DNA of 64,000 nucleotides from Pseudomonadota bacterium (GCA_018241325.1 JAFEEB010000033.1:1-64000), one strand, 5' to 3'; positions 1-10,868 are shown, counted from the first letter of the stretch. Program-made: numbers and translations. Notes: generated by a model not told the origin, from the sequence alone.

Positions 1-1226
1 ATGATGTGGCGCGCCACCGAGTCGGGCAGGTCCATGTGCTGCGGACGGCCCTGACCGTGCTCGATGCGCTCGACCACGCGCCACAGCCAGCCCGTGCCTT
101 CGCGGCAGGGCGTGCACTGGCCGCAGGACTCGTGCATGTAGAAGTAGGACAGGCGCATCAGCGACTTGACCATGCAGCGCGAGTCGTCCATCACGATGAC
201 GGCGCCCGAGCCCAGCATCGAGCCGGCCTTGGCGATGCTGTCGTAGTCCATGGTGCAGTCCATCATGATGGACGCGGGCAGCACGGGCGCCGACGAGCCC
301 CCCGGAATCACCGCCTTGAGCTGGCGCCCGGCGGGTACGCCGCCGGCCAGCTCCAGCAGCTTGGCAAACGGCGTGCCCATGGGCACCTCGTAGTTGCCTG
401 GCTGCTGCACGTCGCCGCTGACCGAATAGATCTTGGTGCCGCCGTTGTTGGGCTTGCCGCACTCCAGATAGGCCTGCCCGCCGTGGCGCACGATCCAGGG
501 CACCGCCGCGAAGGTTTCGGTGTTGTTGATGGTGGTCGGCTTGCCGTAAAGGCCGAAGCTGGCCGGAAACGGCGGCTTGAAGCGCGGCTGGCCCTTCTTG
601 CCCTCCAGCGACTCGAGCAGGCCGGTTTCCTCGCCGCAGATGTAGGCGCCGAAGCCGTGGTAGGCGTGCAGCTGAAAGCTGAAGTCGCTGCCCAGGATGC
701 GATCGCCCAGATAGCCGGCAGCTCGTGCCTCTTCCAAGGCCTCTTCAAAACGCTCGTAAACCTGAAAAATTTCGCCGTGGATGTAGTTGTAGCCCACGCT
801 CGTGCCCATGGCATAGGCGGCAATCGCCATGCCCTCGATCACGATGTGCGGGTTGAACATCAGGATGTCGCGGTCCTTGCAGGTGCCCGGCTCACCCTCG
901 TCGGAGTTGCACACCAGGTATTTCTGCCCCGGAAACTGCCGCGGCATGAAGCTCCACTTCAGGCCCGTGGGAAAGCCCGCGCCGCCGCGCCCGCGCAGGC
1001 CCGACTCCTTGACCATGGCGATCAGCTGCTCGGGCGTCATGCCCGCGCCGCCATCCTTGCCCAGGAGCTTTTTCAGCGCCTGGTAGCCGCCGCGCGCCTC
1101 GTAGTCCGCGAGGCGCCAGTTGCGGCCATTGAGGCCGGCATAAATCTGCGGGTTGATGTGACGGTCGTGAAAGCAGGTCTCCACGCCGTGCGCGGCAAAC
1201 TGCGAGAGGACTTGATCGACCTTCAT
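1..1226 (-). CDS. nuoF: NADH-quinone oxidoreductase subunit F (NuoF), 3' part cut by window edge
   Basis: NuoF is the NADH-oxidising subunit of respiratory complex I. It binds NADH, FMN and a [4Fe-4S] cluster in the peripheral arm on the cytoplasmic side. Reading from the ATG at 1226, the translation opens [14 protein letters not shown] and contains the glycine-rich NADH-binding stretch [13 protein letters not shown] and the FMN-region motif [10 protein letters not shown]. Close to the window edge lies the cluster motif [12 protein letters not shown]. About 408 residues are present; the family is about 430-450, so only the tail is missing. The start overlaps the nuoE stop by 4 bp (ATGA), as expected for a coupled nuo operon. 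The remaining nuo genes presumably continue to the left of the window. Confidence 0.97.
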   Translation of the reverse strand, partial: MKVDQVLSQFAAHGVETCFHDRHINPQIYAGLNGRNWRLADYEARGGYQALKKLLGKDGGAGMTPEQLIAMVKESGLRGRGGAGFPTGLKWSFMPRQFPGQKYLVCNSDEGEPGTCKDRDILMFNPHIVIEGMAIAAYAMGTSVGYNYIHGEIFQVYERFEEALEEARAAGYLGDRILGSDFSFQLHAYHGFGAYICGEETGLLESLEGKKGQPRFKPPFPASFGLYGKPTTINNTETFAAVPWIVRHGGQAYLECGKPNNGGTKIYSVSGDVQQPGNYEVPMGTPFAKLLELAGGVPAGRQLKAVIPGGSSAPVLPASIMMDCTMDYDSIAKAGSMLGSGAVIVMDDSRCMVKSLMRLSYFYMHESCGQCTPCREGTGWLWRVVERIEHGQGRPQHMDLPDSVARHI

Positions 1227-1747
1227 GGCGCCACCTCCGCCGCCTTGAGGCCATCGACCAGCTGCTGCAGCTTGTCGTCGCTCATGAAGCTGCACATGCT
1301 GCGGTCGTTGACCAGCATCACCGGCGCGTCGGCGCAGGCGCCCAGGCATTCGCAGTGCTGCAGGGTGAACAGGCCGTCGGACGTGGTGTCGCCGTCGGTG
1401 ATGCCCAGGGTCTTTTCAAGATAGGCCAGCGCATCGGCTCCGCCGCGCAACTGGCACGGCAGATTGGTGCACACGTTCAGCTTGAAGCGGCCGACGGGCT
1501 GCTGGTTGAACATGTTGTAGAAGCTGGTGACTTCGTGCACGGCCATGGGCGGCATGCCCAGGTATTCGGCCACGGTTTTCTCCCAGGCGGAGCTGACCCA
1601 GCCCTGCTCCTGCTGGACGATGGTCAGGCAGGCAATCACGGCCGACTGCTTCTGCTCCGCCGGGTACTTGGCCACTTCGCGCGCAAAGCGTGCACGCGTG
1701 GCCTCGGACAGCGCCGCCACGGGCGCGTCGGCAACGGTTGCGCTCAT
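1223..1747 (-). CDS. nuoE: NADH-quinone oxidoreductase subunit E (NuoE)
   Basis: This is the 24-kDa [2Fe-2S] subunit of complex I, which pairs with NuoF in the NADH dehydrogenase module. The 174-residue protein has the thioredoxin-like fold signature with the four cluster ligands in the expected pattern: Cys93-x4-Cys98 in NVCTNLPC and Cys134-x3-Cys138 in CECLGAC. Length is normal for the family. The ATG at 1747 overlaps the end of nuoD by 4 bp and its own stop overlaps nuoF by 4 bp, so the three are almost certainly translated from one mRNA. Confidence 0.97.
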   Translation of the reverse strand: MSATVADAPVAALSEATRARFAREVAKYPAEQKQSAVIACLTIVQQEQGWVSSAWEKTVAEYLGMPPMAVHEVTSFYNMFNQQPVGRFKLNVCTNLPCQLRGGADALAYLEKTLGITDGDTTSDGLFTLQHCECLGACADAPVMLVNDRSMCSFMSDDKLQQLVDGLKAAEVAP

Positions 1748-2997
1748 CGATCAATCTCTCCAAACACGATGTCCAGGGTGCCGATGATGGCCACGGCGTC
1801 GGCCAGCATGTGCCCCTTGCACAATTCGTCAAACGCGGCCAGATGGGCAAAGCCCGGCGGGCGGATCTTCAGGCGATAGGGCTTGTTGGCGCCATCGCTG
1901 ATCAGGTAGATGCCGAACTCGCCCTTGGGGTGCTCGACCGCGGCATAGGCCTCGCCCTCGGGCACGTGCATGCCCTCGGTGAACAGCTTGAAGTGGTGGA
2001 TCAGATCCTCCATGCCGTACTTCATGCGCTCGCGCTTGGGCGGAGCCACCTTGTGGTTGTTCACGATGACCGGGCCCGGATGGGCACGCAGCCAGGCCAC
2101 GCACTGCTGAATGATGCGGTTGGACTGGCGCATTTCCTCGACACGCACCAGGTAGCGGTCGTAGCTGTCGCCGGTCTTGCCGATGGGAATGTCGAAGTCG
2201 ATCTGGTCGTAGACCTCGTAGGGCTGCTTCTTGCGCAGGTCCCACGCAATGCCCGAGCCGCGCAACATGGGGCCCGTCAGGCCCAGGTTGAGCGCGCGCT
2301 CGGGCGTGACCACGCCGATGCCCACGGTGCGCTGCTTCCAGATGCGGTTGTCAGTGAACAGAACTTCGTACTCGTCCACCAGCTTGGGAAAGCGCTGGGT
2401 GAAGTCTTCGATGAAGTCCAGCAGCGAACCCTGACGGTTGGCGTTGATGGCGGCCAGGTTGCGCGCCGAGCGCACCTTGCTGGGCTTGTACTGCGGCATG
2501 CTGTCGGGCAGGTCGCGGTACACGCCACCGGGGCGGAAGTAGGCCGCGTGCATGCGCGCGCCCGACACCGCCTCGTAGATGTCGAACAAGTCCTCGCGCT
2601 CGCGGAAGGTGTAGATCAGGATGGTGGATGAGCCGCAGTCGTTGCCGTGCGAACCCAGCCACATCAGGTGGTTCATGATGCGCGTGATCTCGGCAAACAT
2701 CACGCGGATGTACTGCGCGCGCACCGGCACCTCGATGCCCAGCAGCTTTTCGATCGCCAGGCAATACGCGTGCTCGTTGCACATCATCGACACGTAGTCC
2801 AGCCGGTCCATGTAGGGCAGCGACTGGATGAAGGTCTTGTGCTCGGCCAGCTTTTCGGTGGCGCGGTGCAGCAGGCCGATGTGCGGATCGGCGCGCTGCA
2901 CGACCTCGCCGTCCAGCTCAAGCACCAGGCGCAGCACGCCGTGCGCGGCCGGGTGCTGGGGGCCGAAGTTCAGGGTGTAGTTCTTGATTTCTGCCAT
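1744..2997 (-). CDS. nuoD: NADH-quinone oxidoreductase subunit D (NuoD)
   Basis: NuoD is the 49-kDa subunit of complex I and forms part of the quinone-binding cavity with NuoB. The 417-residue protein opens [20 protein letters not shown], the classic N-terminal signature of the family (related to the NiFe hydrogenase large subunit), and later shows the quinone-site region [11 protein letters not shown]. It ends VFGEIDR, the usual C-terminus. Length matches the betaproteobacterial family. Only one base separates its start from the nuoC stop at 2999, and its stop overlaps nuoE. It is a separate gene here, not fused to nuoC as in Escherichia coli. Confidence 0.97.
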   Translation of the reverse strand: MAEIKNYTLNFGPQHPAAHGVLRLVLELDGEVVQRADPHIGLLHRATEKLAEHKTFIQSLPYMDRLDYVSMMCNEHAYCLAIEKLLGIEVPVRAQYIRVMFAEITRIMNHLMWLGSHGNDCGSSTILIYTFREREDLFDIYEAVSGARMHAAYFRPGGVYRDLPDSMPQYKPSKVRSARNLAAINANRQGSLLDFIEDFTQRFPKLVDEYEVLFTDNRIWKQRTVGIGVVTPERALNLGLTGPMLRGSGIAWDLRKKQPYEVYDQIDFDIPIGKTGDSYDRYLVRVEEMRQSNRIIQQCVAWLRAHPGPVIVNNHKVAPPKRERMKYGMEDLIHHFKLFTEGMHVPEGEAYAAVEHPKGEFGIYLISDGANKPYRLKIRPPGFAHLAAFDELCKGHMLADAVAIIGTLDIVFGEIDR

Positions 2998-2998
2998 G

Positions 2999-3607
2999 TC
3001 AGTGGAGCCCGCCGTAGTTGTCCTCGCGGATCACGCGCGGGACGATCTCGCGCGGCTCGATCGAGACGGGCTCGTAGATCACGCGCTGGCGCTCGGCGTC
3101 GTAGCGCATCTCGACGTGGCCCGACAGCGGGAAATCCTTGCGGAACGGGTGGCCGATGAAACCGTAGTCGGTCAGGATGCGGCGCAGGTCGGTGTGGCCC
3201 TCGAACACGATGCCGTACAGGTCGAACGCCTCGCGCTCGAACCAGTTGACGCCGCTCCACAGCGGCTCGACCGAGGCGATCACGGGAAACTCGTCATCGG
3301 GGCAAAACACCCGCACGCGCACGCGCTGGTTCAGGCTGACCGACAGCAGGTGCGACACCACCGCAAAGCGCGGCCCCTCCCACGCGCCGCCGCCGTAGGT
3401 GGAATAGTCCACGCCGCACAGGTCGATCAACTGCTCGAAGCGGCAGGCCGGCGCGTCGCGCAGCGTCTGCATGGCCTGCAGGTAGTGCTCGGCAGCCACG
3501 ATCACCGTGACCTCGCCGCGCGACACCGCCACGCTCTGGGCCAACGCGCCCAGGGCGGCGGCCACGTGCTCCTTCAGCGCCTCGGGCGCAATGGCATGTT
3601 CGGCCAT
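2999..3607 (-). CDS. nuoC: NADH-quinone oxidoreductase subunit C (NuoC)
   Basis: NuoC is the 30-kDa subunit of complex I in the peripheral arm that connects the NADH module to the membrane part. The frame is open far upstream, into nuoB, but the start at 3607 ([14 protein letters not shown]) gives a 202-residue protein of normal length that begins 4 bp downstream of the nuoB stop. The 30-kDa family signature is clear: [26 protein letters not shown] followed by [10 protein letters not shown]. The operon order nuoB-nuoC-nuoD confirms the assignment. Confidence 0.96.
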   Translation of the reverse strand: MAEHAIAPEALKEHVAAALGALAQSVAVSRGEVTVIVAAEHYLQAMQTLRDAPACRFEQLIDLCGVDYSTYGGGAWEGPRFAVVSHLLSVSLNQRVRVRVFCPDDEFPVIASVEPLWSGVNWFEREAFDLYGIVFEGHTDLRRILTDYGFIGHPFRKDFPLSGHVEMRYDAERQRVIYEPVSIEPREIVPRVIREDNYGGLH

Positions 3608-3611
3608 GGTC

Positions 3612-4091
3612 TCACACCCTCGCGATCGTGTGGGTGCGGCGCACCTTCTGCTGCAACTGGATGATGCCGTAGAGCAGCGCCTCGGCCGTGGGCGGGCAGC
3701 CCGGCACATACACGTCCACCGGCACGATGCGGTCGCACCCGCGCACCACCGAATAGCTGTAGTGGTAGTAGCCGCCGCCGTTGGCGCACGAGCCCATGGA
3801 GATGACCCAGCGCGGCTCGGCCATCTGGTCATACACCTTGCGCAGCGCGGGCGCCATCTTGTTGCACAGGGTGCCGGCGACGATCATCAGGTCGGACTGG
3901 CGCGGACTGGCGCGAAACACCTCGGCGCCGAAGCGCGCGATGTCGTAGCGCGCCGCCGCCGCGTGCATCATCTCGACGGCGCAGCAGGCCAGACCGAAGG
4001 TGACCGGCCACAGCGAGCCGGTCTTGGCCCAGTTGACGGCCGCGTCAATGCCGGTCAGCACAAAGCCTTTTTGCTGAAACTGTTCGTTCAT
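3612..4091 (-). CDS. nuoB: NADH-quinone oxidoreductase subunit B (NuoB)
   Basis: NuoB (PSST/20-kDa) carries cluster N2, the last iron-sulfur centre before quinone. The 159-residue protein shows the four expected cluster cysteines: the vicinal pair in [12 protein letters not shown] (Cys36, Cys37), Cys102 in MGSCANGGG and Cys132 in [12 protein letters not shown]. Length is normal. It lies between nuoA and nuoC on the same strand, with a 36-bp gap to nuoA and 4 bp to nuoC. Confidence 0.97.
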   Translation of the reverse strand: MNEQFQQKGFVLTGIDAAVNWAKTGSLWPVTFGLACCAVEMMHAAAARYDIARFGAEVFRASPRQSDLMIVAGTLCNKMAPALRKVYDQMAEPRWVISMGSCANGGGYYHYSYSVVRGCDRIVPVDVYVPGCPPTAEALLYGIIQLQQKVRRTHTIARV

Positions 4092-4127
4092 GAGCGTGAT
4101 TCCTGAAGTCGAGTTGGGATGAACCCC

Positions 4128-4487
4128 TCACTCCCAATCCAGAGCCCCTTTTTTCCATTCGTAGACAAACCCCACCACCAGGATCGTCAGAAAAATGACG
4201 ACGGCAGCGAAGCCGACCGATCCGACCTCCTTGAGCGAGACGGCCCAAGGAAAGAGAAACGCGATCTCCAGATCGAACAGGATGAACAGGATGGCGACCA
4301 GGTAGTAGCGCACGTCGAACTTCATGCGCGCATCCTCGAAGGCCTCGAAGCCGCACTCGTAGGGCGAGTTTTTGGCCGCGTCGGGCTTGTGGGGCTTGAG
4401 AAAGGCGCCCATCCCAAGACACAGGCCGCCGACAGCCAAACCCACCAAAATGAACAGAAATACGGGAAGGTAGTCGGCCAGGTTCAT
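4128..4487 (-). CDS. nuoA: NADH-quinone oxidoreductase subunit A (NuoA)
   Basis: NuoA is a small membrane subunit of complex I and normally the first gene of the nuo operon, as here. The 119-residue protein has three hydrophobic segments (about residues 5-27, 63-83 and 88-108) and the conserved loop [20 protein letters not shown], including the exposed cysteine that tracks the active/deactive state in homologues. A tRNA-Leu gene lies 59 bp upstream on the same strand, so transcription may enter from the tpiA-secG-tRNA side. Confidence 0.96.
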   Translation of the reverse strand: MNLADYLPVFLFILVGLAVGGLCLGMGAFLKPHKPDAAKNSPYECGFEAFEDARMKFDVRYYLVAILFILFDLEIAFLFPWAVSLKEVGSVGFAAVVIFLTILVVGFVYEWKKGALDWE

Positions 4488-4546
4488 CGTGCGCTCTCGG
4501 TTGCCCGGCCAGCGACTCGAACTGCGAGCGCTGGCCCTTGCTTGTT

Positions 4547-4631
4547 TGGTGCCGTCGGCGAGACTCGAACTCGCACAGCTTTCGCCACTACCCCCTCAAG
4601 ATAGCGTGTCTACCAATTTCACCACGACGGC
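4547..4631 (-). tRNA. tRNA-Leu (anticodon GAG)
   Basis: An 85-nt class II tRNA is visible on the minus strand. The acceptor arms GCCGTCG and CGACGGC pair perfectly and are followed by an encoded ACCA end. The D-loop has TGGTAGA, and the anticodon arm CTATC-TTGAGGG-GGTAG places GAG at positions 34-36. The long variable arm typical of leucine tRNAs (GTGGCGAAAGC region) and the T-loop TTCGAGT are present. It sits between secG and nuoA, a usual place in betaproteobacteria. Confidence 0.96.
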
Positions 4632-4759
4632 TTGTGTCTCGATGCCGAAGGCAGCCTTCAGCCCCTTCGAACATGCATCGGAAAACTGTAAGAGTTTACC
4701 CTGAAAAGCCCCCTGCCCTTGCAATAAGCCGATGCGATCGAAGCGCTTTTCCAACGGGC

Positions 4760-5215
4760 TCAGCGCGTGGGAATTTGCGCCGCGCCCGAGGCCGGTGCAG
4801 CCGGCGCGGCCGGCACCGCGGCGCTCGCATCGGCGGCGGCCGGCGTGCCGGTCGGAATGCCGGCGGCGACGCCCGATGCCGCCGCGGCCGCCGCGGCCGC
4901 CGCGGAGGCGGCCGGCGCCGGCGCGCTGACGGCGCCGCGATCGAGCACGCTGCCACTGCCCGGCTCGGCCGTGCGGATGCTGAAGCCGAAGTACGCCAGC
5001 GCCAGCGTGCACACGAAGAACACCGTGGCCAGCACCGCCGTGGTGCGCGAAAGAAAGTTGGCGCTGCCGCTGGCGCCAAACAGACTGCCCGAGCTGCCGC
5101 TGCCGAAGGCTGCGCCCATGTCGGCGCCCTTGCCGTGCTGCATCAGGATCAGGCCGACCATGGCCAAGGCCGAGACAATTTGCAGCACCAGCACCAGGTT
5201 CAACACGAAGTTCAT
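4760..5215 (-). CDS. secG: Preprotein translocase subunit SecG
   Basis: SecG is the small stimulatory membrane subunit of the SecYEG translocon. The 151-residue protein has two transmembrane helices (about residues 3-22 and 57-77) separated by the SecG-specific loop GLILMQHGKGADMGAAFGSG followed by SGSLFGASGSANFLSR. The rest is a long Ala/Pro-rich tail, with runs of alanines encoded by GCC/GCG repeats around 4875-4925, longer than in E. coli SecG (110 residues); such tails are variable. It lies immediately downstream of tpiA on the same strand, the usual arrangement. Confidence 0.94.
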   Translation of the reverse strand: MNFVLNLVLVLQIVSALAMVGLILMQHGKGADMGAAFGSGSSGSLFGASGSANFLSRTTAVLATVFFVCTLALAYFGFSIRTAEPGSGSVLDRGAVSAPAPAASAAAAAAAAASGVAAGIPTGTPAAADASAAVPAAPAAPASGAAQIPTR

Positions 5216-5227
5216 TCAATTACTCCA

Positions 5228-5270
5228 AAATCAATAGCAGTTTGCGCTTGTCCATCAAGCGCAAGCGCCC
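5228..5270. repeat. Dispersed ATAGC/GCGCTTG repeat between tpiA and secG
   Basis: This copy of the short dispersed repeat reads AATAGCAGTTTGCGCTTG, then a short spacer, then CAAGCGCAAGCGC. The arms GCGCTTG and CAAGCGC are inverted and can pair as a hairpin. It spans the intergenic gap and includes the last codons and stop of tpiA. Similar sequences occur at 9384, 13300, 15111, 21063, 44181 and 58061. Confidence 0.7.
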
Positions 5271-5998
5271 ACAATCGTCAAAAAATCCGCCGCCTTCAGC
5301 GCAGCGCCACCAATCAGGCCGCCGTCGATGTCGGGCTGCGCCAGCAGCGTTGCCGCGTTGGCGGCGTTCATGCTGCCGCCATACAGAATGCGCACGCCGG
5401 CCGCCGCCGCGCTGGCGGCCTTGAGCTGGGCGCGCAGCGCGGCATGCACCTGCTGGGCCTGCTCGGGCGTGGCGGTCTGGCCCGTACCGATGGCCCACAC
5501 GGGCTCGTACGCCACCACGATGTCGGCCAGGCGCGCCGCGTTGAGCGCCATCACCGCCGACAGCTGGCGCCGCACGATGAACTCGGTCAGGCCTTGCTCG
5601 CGCTCGGCCAGCGTTTCGCCCACGCACACGATGGGCGAAATACCCGTGGCCAACGCCCGCTGCACCTTGCGCGCCACCTGCAAATCGGTTTCGCCCTGGT
5701 ACTGGCGCCGCTCGCTGTGGCCGACGATGGCGTATCGCACGCCGAAGTCGCGCAGCATGGCGGCCGAGACGTTGCCGGTGTAGGCGCCGCCCTCGTGTTC
5801 GGACACATCCTGCGCACCCAGCGCGACGGCCGCGCCGCCCGCGAGCAGTTGCTGCACCTGCGCCAGATAGGCGGCGGGTGGGCACACGGCCACGTCGCAC
5901 GCCGGCTGGCCCAGGCCGGCCAGCAGCGCGCGCACCAGCGCCTCGTTGGCGGCCAGGCTGCCGTTCATCTTCCAGTTGCCGGCGATCAGCTTGCGCAT
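5255..5998 (-). CDS. tpiA: Triosephosphate isomerase
   Basis: TpiA interconverts dihydroxyacetone phosphate and glyceraldehyde 3-phosphate in glycolysis and gluconeogenesis. The 247-residue protein starting at 5998 ([13 protein letters not shown]) has the catalytic lysine in GNWKMN, the electrophilic histidine in IVGHSERR, the catalytic glutamate in [12 protein letters not shown] and the phosphate-binding loop ILYGGSMN. Length matches the family. The frame is open much further upstream into the neighbouring gene, but only this start gives the conserved N-terminus. Its start overlaps the end of the upstream oxidoreductase gene by 13 bp. A copy of the dispersed ATAGCT repeat includes its last codons. 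Confidence 0.96.
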   Translation of the reverse strand: MRKLIAGNWKMNGSLAANEALVRALLAGLGQPACDVAVCPPAAYLAQVQQLLAGGAAVALGAQDVSEHEGGAYTGNVSAAMLRDFGVRYAIVGHSERRQYQGETDLQVARKVQRALATGISPIVCVGETLAEREQGLTEFIVRRQLSAVMALNAARLADIVVAYEPVWAIGTGQTATPEQAQQVHAALRAQLKAASAAAAGVRILYGGSMNAANAATLLAQPDIDGGLIGGAALKAADFLTIVGACA

Positions 5999-7023
5999 TC
6001 GTCCGCTCCCCAGGTCAAAACGATCTTGCCCACGTGATCGCCGCTTTGCATCAGCGCGTGCGCGCGGGCGGCGCCGCTGGGCAGGCCCTCGCCCGCCTGC
6101 AAGGCCGCGAACCGCGCATGCACGACCGGCTTGACCCGGCCGGCCTCGAGCTGCGGCCACACCTGCTGGCGCAGCGCTTGCGCGATGGCGCCTTTGAAGG
6201 CCACGGGCCGCGCGCGCAGCGTGGAGCCGGTCACCGTCAGGCGCCGGCGCAGCACCAGGCCGGCGTTGAACTCGCTCTTGACGCCGCCTTGCACCGCGAT
6301 GATGACGATGCGGCCGTCCTCGGCCAGGCACTCGACCTCGCGGCGCACGTAGTCGCCCGCCACCATGTCCAGCACCACGTCGGCGCCGCGCTGGTTGGTC
6401 AGCCGAAGCACTTCGGCGGCAAAGTCGGCGCTTTTGTAGTTGATGGCATGGTCGGCGCCCAGGCGCAGGCAGGCGGCGCATTTGTCGTCGCTGCCCGCGG
6501 TGGCGATCACCGTCGCGCCAAAGGCCTTGGCCAGCTGGATGGCGGTGACGCCGATGCCGCTGGTGCCACCCTGGACGAGCAGGGTCTCGCCCGCTTGCAG
6601 GCGCCCGCGCTCAAACACGTTGGACCAGACGGTAAAGAAGGTCTCCGGCAGGCTGGCGGCCTCGACGAAAGACCAGCCCTTGGGCACGGGCAGGCACTGC
6701 ACCACGGGGGCCACGCAATATTCGGCATAGCCGCCGCCGGCCACCAGCGCGCACACCCGCTCGCCCACGGCCAGACCGGCGGCGCGCAAGGCGGCCTCGT
6801 CGCCCGACTCGATCACGCCGGCCACTTCCAGGCCCGGCAAGTCGGACGCGCCGGGCGGCGGCGGGTAGTGGCCCAGGCGTTGCAAGACGTCGGGCCGATT
6901 GACGCCGGATGCCTGCACGCGAATGAGCGCCTCGCCCGCGCCGGCCACCGGGGTGGGCCGCTGCGCGGGCAGCAGCACCGCCGGCGCGCCGGCGGTGCTG
7001 ATTTCGATGCAGTTCATCGTCAT
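5986..7023 (-). CDS. NAD(P)H quinone oxidoreductase, PIG3/zinc-free MDR family
   Basis: A medium-chain dehydrogenase/reductase of 345 residues from the ATG at 7023; the ATG at 7017 is equally possible. It has an N-terminal GroES-like domain ([20 protein letters not shown]) and a Rossmann domain with the cofactor motif [20 protein letters not shown]. This resembles the PIG3/QorB-like quinone oxidoreductases, which reduce quinones with NADPH and lack the zinc ligands of alcohol dehydrogenases. The 3' end overlaps the tpiA start by 13 bp, so tpiA is probably co-transcribed. The precise substrate is not known. Confidence 0.88.
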   Translation of the reverse strand: MTMNCIEISTAGAPAVLLPAQRPTPVAGAGEALIRVQASGVNRPDVLQRLGHYPPPPGASDLPGLEVAGVIESGDEAALRAAGLAVGERVCALVAGGGYAEYCVAPVVQCLPVPKGWSFVEAASLPETFFTVWSNVFERGRLQAGETLLVQGGTSGIGVTAIQLAKAFGATVIATAGSDDKCAACLRLGADHAINYKSADFAAEVLRLTNQRGADVVLDMVAGDYVRREVECLAEDGRIVIIAVQGGVKSEFNAGLVLRRRLTVTGSTLRARPVAFKGAIAQALRQQVWPQLEAGRVKPVVHARFAALQAGEGLPSGAARAHALMQSGDHVGKIVLTWGADECAS

Positions 7024-7058
7024 GTCAAGACACCGAAGCAAAGGGCGGCGGACGCCGA

Positions 7059-9371
7059 TCAGGCCTCGGGATGCGACGGGCCGCTGGCCGGCGCGTCGGG
7101 GGCGGCGTGGTCGTCGCGCTCGGCACGCTCGGTGCGCTCGCCACGGGGGGCACGCTCGCCTCGGTCGCCACGCTCACCTCGGTCACCACGCTCACCTCGG
7201 TCATCACGATAGCCACGGCCGCCGCGGTCCTCGCGCGGCGGGCGGTCGCCGCCGTCTTCGCGCGCCGGACGATCGAGCAGCGCCTTCATCGACAGCTTGA
7301 TGCGGCCCTTGTCGTCGGTCTCCAGCACCTTGACCTTGACCACCTGGCCTTCTTGCAGATAGTCGCTCACCTTCTCGACGCGCTCGTGCGCGATCTGGCT
7401 GATGTGCAGCAAGCCGTCCTTGCCGGGCAGGATGTTGACCAGCGCGCCGAAGTCCAGGATCTTGCTGACCGGGCCCTCGTACACGTGGCCGATCTCGGCC
7501 TCGGCCGTGATCTCGGTGATGCGGCGCTTGGCCTCGTCGGCCTTGGCGGCGTCGTTGCTGGCGATGGTGATGGTGCCGTCTTCGCCGATGTCGATGGTGG
7601 TGCCCGTCTCCTCGGTCAGCATGCGGATGGTGGCGCCGCCCTTGCCGATCACGTCGCGGATCTTCTCGGGGTTGATCTTCATGGTGTAGAGCTTGGGCGC
7701 CCAGGAGCTGATCTCCTCGCGCGCCGCGCCCATGGCGTCTTGCATCTTGCCCAGGATGTGCATGCGCGCCTCTTTGGCCTGCGCCAACGCCACTTGCATG
7801 ATCTCCTTGGTGATGCCCTGGATCTTGATGTCCATCTGCAGCGCGGTGATGCCGTTGGTGGTGCCGGCCACCTTGAAGTCCATGTCGCCCAGGTGATCTT
7901 CATCGCCCAGGATATCGGTCAGCACCGCGAACTTGTTGTCCTCTTTGATCAGGCCCATGGCGATGCCGGCCACGTGCGCCTTCATCGGCACGCCAGCGTC
8001 CATCAGCGACAGGCAGCCGCCGCAGACGGAGGCCATCGAGCTGGAGCCGTTGGATTCGGTGATTTCGCTCACCACGCGGATGGTGTAGGGAAACTCGTCG
8101 CGCGCCGGCAGCAGCGGGATCAGCGCGCGCTTGGCCAGGCGCCCGTGCCCGACTTCGCGGCGCTTGGTCGAGCCCATGCGGCCCACCTCGCCGGTGGCAA
8201 AGGGCGGCATGTTGTAGTGAAACAGGAAGTGGTCCTCGAACTCGCCGGCCAGCGCGTCGATGCGCTGCGCATCGCGGTCGGTGCCCAGCGTGGTGATGAC
8301 CAGCGCCTGCGTCTCGCCGCGCGTGAACAGCGCCGAGCCATGGGTACGCGGCAGCACGCCGTTGCGGATCTCGATGGGGCGCACGGTGCGCGTGTCGCGG
8401 CCGTCGATGCGCGGCTCGCCGGCCAGGATCTGGCTGCGCACGATGCGCGCCTCGATCTCGAACAGCAGGTTGTCGAGCTTGACCGCGTCAAACGCCGCGC
8501 CCTGCTCCGTCAGCGCCGCCTTGACGGCCGCCGTGGCCTCGCGCAGCGCCTGCGTGCGCGCCTGCTTGCTGCGGATTTGATAGGCCGCGCGCAGCTTGGG
8601 CTCGGCCAGCGTGCCCACCTGCTCGATGAAGGCTTCGTCCTTGGCTTCGGGCGCCCAGGTGCCGTTGTCGGCCCACAGGGGCTTGCCGGCCTCGCGCACC
8701 AGCTCGTGGATGGCGTTGATGGCGATGCGGCCCTGCTCGTGGCCGAACACCACGGCGCCCAGCATCACGTCCTCGGGCAGTTGCTGCGCCTCGCTTTCCA
8801 CCATCAGCACGGCCGCCTCGGTGCCGGCCACCACCAGGTCCAGCTGGCTGCTCTTGCGCGCCGTCGGGCCGGGGTTGAGCACGTATTGCCCATTGACGTA
8901 GCCCACGCGCGCCGCGCCGATCGGGCCGTTGAACGGCACGCCGCTGATCGACAGCGCCGCGCTCACGCCGATCAGGGCGGCGATGTCGGCGTCCACCTCG
9001 GGGTTGAGCGAGACGGTGTGGATGACCACGTGCACTTCGTTGAAGAAGCCATCCGGAAACAGCGGGCGGATCGGGCGGTCGATCAGGCGGCTGGTCAGGG
9101 TCTCCAGCTCGCTGGGCTTGGCCTCGCGCTTGAAGAAGCTGCCCGGGATCTTGCCCGCGGCGTAGGTCTTCTCGATGTAGTCCACCGTGAGCGGGAAGAA
9201 ATCCTGCCCCGGCTTGGCGTTCTTGCTGGCGGCCACGGTGGCCAGGATGACGGTGCCGTCGATGTTGACCAGCACGGCGCCGTTGGCCTGGCGGGCGATC
9301 TCGCCCGTTTCCATGACGACGGTCTTGTCGCCCCACTGGAACGACTTGGTGACTTTGTTGAACAAGCTCAT
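7059..9371 (-). CDS. pnp: Polyribonucleotide nucleotidyltransferase (PNPase)
   Basis: PNPase is a phosphorolytic 3'-5' exoribonuclease, part of the RNA degradosome, that also adds 3' tails. The 770-residue protein starts [16 protein letters not shown]. It has two RNase PH domains (about 10-230 and 315-550; the second contains [10 protein letters not shown] and the [10 protein letters not shown] segment), a KH domain with [17 protein letters not shown] (about 565-590) and an S1 domain (about 625-695). The C-terminus carries an [16 protein letters not shown] charged tail encoded by imperfect tandem repeats around 7140-7230. It follows rpsO, the conserved rpsO-pnp order; a dispersed ATAGCT repeat lies just upstream of the start. 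Confidence 0.97.
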   Translation of the reverse strand: MSLFNKVTKSFQWGDKTVVMETGEIARQANGAVLVNIDGTVILATVAASKNAKPGQDFFPLTVDYIEKTYAAGKIPGSFFKREAKPSELETLTSRLIDRPIRPLFPDGFFNEVHVVIHTVSLNPEVDADIAALIGVSAALSISGVPFNGPIGAARVGYVNGQYVLNPGPTARKSSQLDLVVAGTEAAVLMVESEAQQLPEDVMLGAVVFGHEQGRIAINAIHELVREAGKPLWADNGTWAPEAKDEAFIEQVGTLAEPKLRAAYQIRSKQARTQALREATAAVKAALTEQGAAFDAVKLDNLLFEIEARIVRSQILAGEPRIDGRDTRTVRPIEIRNGVLPRTHGSALFTRGETQALVITTLGTDRDAQRIDALAGEFEDHFLFHYNMPPFATGEVGRMGSTKRREVGHGRLAKRALIPLLPARDEFPYTIRVVSEITESNGSSSMASVCGGCLSLMDAGVPMKAHVAGIAMGLIKEDNKFAVLTDILGDEDHLGDMDFKVAGTTNGITALQMDIKIQGITKEIMQVALAQAKEARMHILGKMQDAMGAAREEISSWAPKLYTMKINPEKIRDVIGKGGATIRMLTEETGTTIDIGEDGTITIASNDAAKADEAKRRITEITAEAEIGHVYEGPVSKILDFGALVNILPGKDGLLHISQIAHERVEKVSDYLQEGQVVKVKVLETDDKGRIKLSMKALLDRPAREDGGDRPPREDRGGRGYRDDRGERGDRGERGDRGERAPRGERTERAERDDHAAPDAPASGPSHPEA

Positions 9372-9383
9372 GTTTGCTCCTTG

Positions 9384-9420
9384 ATTGATAGCTATCGGCG
9401 CAAGCGGCGCCAGCGCTGGA
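9384..9420. repeat. Dispersed ATAGCT/GCGC repeat upstream of pnp
   Basis: The sequence TTGATAGCTATCGGCGC followed by AAGCGGCGCCAGCGCTGG lies 13 bp upstream of the pnp start. It is a divergent member of the dispersed ATAGCT family. Because it lies in the 5' leader of pnp, its hairpin could affect the mRNA, but that is inference. Confidence 0.5.
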
Positions 9421-9532
9421 GTTGGTTTTTCAGAACACGATGCCATTCCAGCAAGGCGCTGCGCCCATGGCAGCCGGCCTGGTGGAATGACACAGCTTGC
9501 GCTTCTGAAACCCGGACCCCGTTGAAAAATGA

Positions 9533-9567
9533 CAAAAACGCCTGAGCCTTGGGGGCTTCAGGCGTTC
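9533..9567 (-). terminator. Rho-independent terminator after rpsO
   Basis: On the minus strand a stem AACGCCTGAAGCC pairs with GGCTCAGGCGTT (one bulged base) around a short C/A-rich loop and is followed by TTTTTGTCATTTTT. This lies 15 bp past the rpsO stop and probably separates rpsO from pnp or attenuates read-through. Confidence 0.85.
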
Positions 9568-9582
9568 AGGTCTGTCATGCGC

Positions 9583-9849
9583 TTACTTGCGCAGGCCCAG
9601 CTTGGCGATCAGGGCCAGGTAGCGGTCGGCGTCCTTGGCCTTGAGATAGTCCAGCAGCTTGCGGCGACGGCTGACCATGCGCAGCAGCCCGCGGCGACCG
9701 TGGTGGTCCTTGGCGTGCTCTTTGAAGTGGGGAGTCAGCTCGTTGATGCGGGCCGTCAGCAGGGCCACCTGCACCTCGGGGCTGCCGGTGTCGTTGGCGG
9801 CGCGGGCGTTGTCCTTGACCGCAACGGCCTTGTTCTCTTTGGAGATCAT
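9583..9849 (-). CDS. rpsO: 30S ribosomal protein S15
   Basis: S15 is a primary 16S rRNA-binding protein of the small subunit. The 88-residue protein from the ATG at 9849 contains the family signature [20 protein letters not shown] and the rRNA-binding block [19 protein letters not shown]. Length matches S15 (about 89). The frame stays open upstream, but only this ATG gives the conserved N-terminus [11 protein letters not shown]. In other bacteria S15 represses its own mRNA; the leader was not analysed for that here. Confidence 0.97.
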   Translation of the reverse strand: MISKENKAVAVKDNARAANDTGSPEVQVALLTARINELTPHFKEHAKDHHGRRGLLRMVSRRRKLLDYLKAKDADRYLALIAKLGLRK

Positions 9850-9938
9850 GTCAATCAACCTCGTTCCAAATGGTTTGACTTGCGTGGCGCGCCGGAACTG
9901 CATGCCACGTGCGTTTCGCGAATTGCAAAACCGGCTGA

Positions 9939-10868
9939 TTATAGCGGGGTCGGCCGCTTTCGGCCCCCAAGGCCAGGTGCCGATGCCGCAAGCACCGCCA
10001 GCAGCACCAGCGCACAGCCCCCCATTTGCCAGGCCGACACGCGCTCGCCCAGCACCGCTGCCGACAGCGCCAGTGCCGAGACCGGCATCACCGCCGTCAT
10101 GAGCGATGCCTGCGCACCCGCCAGCCGCTCGGCTCCGGCAAACCACAGCCAGAACCCCAGCACGCCGGGCACCAGGGCGTAATACACCGCGGCCCACAGC
10201 GCGGCCGGGACGGCCGGGCGCAGCCAGGCCTGCTCCAGCAAGGCCGGCGGCAAGCACGTCAGCAGACCCAGCGCGCTCATCACGGTGGACAGCGCCAGCG
10301 GCGCCACCGGCACGCGCAAGCGCTTGTTGACCAGGATGAACGTGGCCTCGCAGCCCACTGCACCCAGCACCAGCGCGTGCCCCAGCAGCACCTGCGGCCC
10401 CGCTGCGTGCGCCGGGCCCAGCGCCTCGGGCAGCGAGATGGCCGCCACCCCGGCCGTGGCCAAACCAATGCTGAGCCAGAGCGCACGCGAGGGCCGCTCC
10501 CCCAGCGCCAGCACGGCAAACAGCGCCGCCACCGCCGGCAGTGTGCCGGCCACCACACCAGCGTCGGCTGCCGGCGCGTAGCGCGTGCCCAAAATCAGCA
10601 GCACGGTATAGCCCACGCTGCCGCAAGCCGCTTGCATCAGCAGCAGCGCGCCGTCGCGCCGGTCGGGCCGAGGCCAGACGGCGCGCGTGGCATGCATTAG
10701 CAGCCACAGCACCGGCGTGGCCACGGCAAAGCGCAATGCAGTGGCCGTGAACGGCGGCAGGCCGCTGGCGATCAGGCGGCTGGCCACCACCGTGCTGCCG
10801 ACCGTGGCCATGGCCAGCGCGCACAAGGCCATGCCCAGCCAGGGGCGTGAAGCGGCTTGATGGATCAT
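9939..10868 (-). CDS. EamA/DMT-family transporter
   Basis: An inner-membrane protein of 309 residues from the ATG at 10868 (a GTG 12 bp upstream is an alternative), with about ten hydrophobic helices arranged as two repeats of five. This is the layout of the drug/metabolite transporter superfamily, EamA domain (the [19 protein letters not shown] region is typical of repeat 1). Such proteins export amino acids or other metabolites; the substrate cannot be read from the sequence. An AraC-type regulator gene lies immediately upstream on the same strand and may control it. Confidence 0.85.
   Translation of the reverse strand: MIHQAASRPWLGMALCALAMATVGSTVVASRLIASGLPPFTATALRFAVATPVLWLLMHATRAVWPRPDRRDGALLLMQAACGSVGYTVLLILGTRYAPAADAGVVAGTLPAVAALFAVLALGERPSRALWLSIGLATAGVAAISLPEALGPAHAAGPQVLLGHALVLGAVGCEATFILVNKRLRVPVAPLALSTVMSALGLLTCLPPALLEQAWLRPAVPAALWAAVYYALVPGVLGFWLWFAGAERLAGAQASLMTAVMPVSALALSAAVLGERVSAWQMGGCALVLLAVLAASAPGLGGRKRPTPL

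Noticed and set aside
4538..6037. A 499-codon plus-strand frame over tRNA-Leu, secG and tpiA
   Set aside because: It crosses a tRNA and two clear minus-strand genes and gives a low-complexity translation.
7071..9545. An 824-codon frame antisense to pnp
   Set aside because: Low-complexity Ala/Asp/Gly/His translation with no ribosome-binding site; the opposite strand codes the well-defined PNPase.
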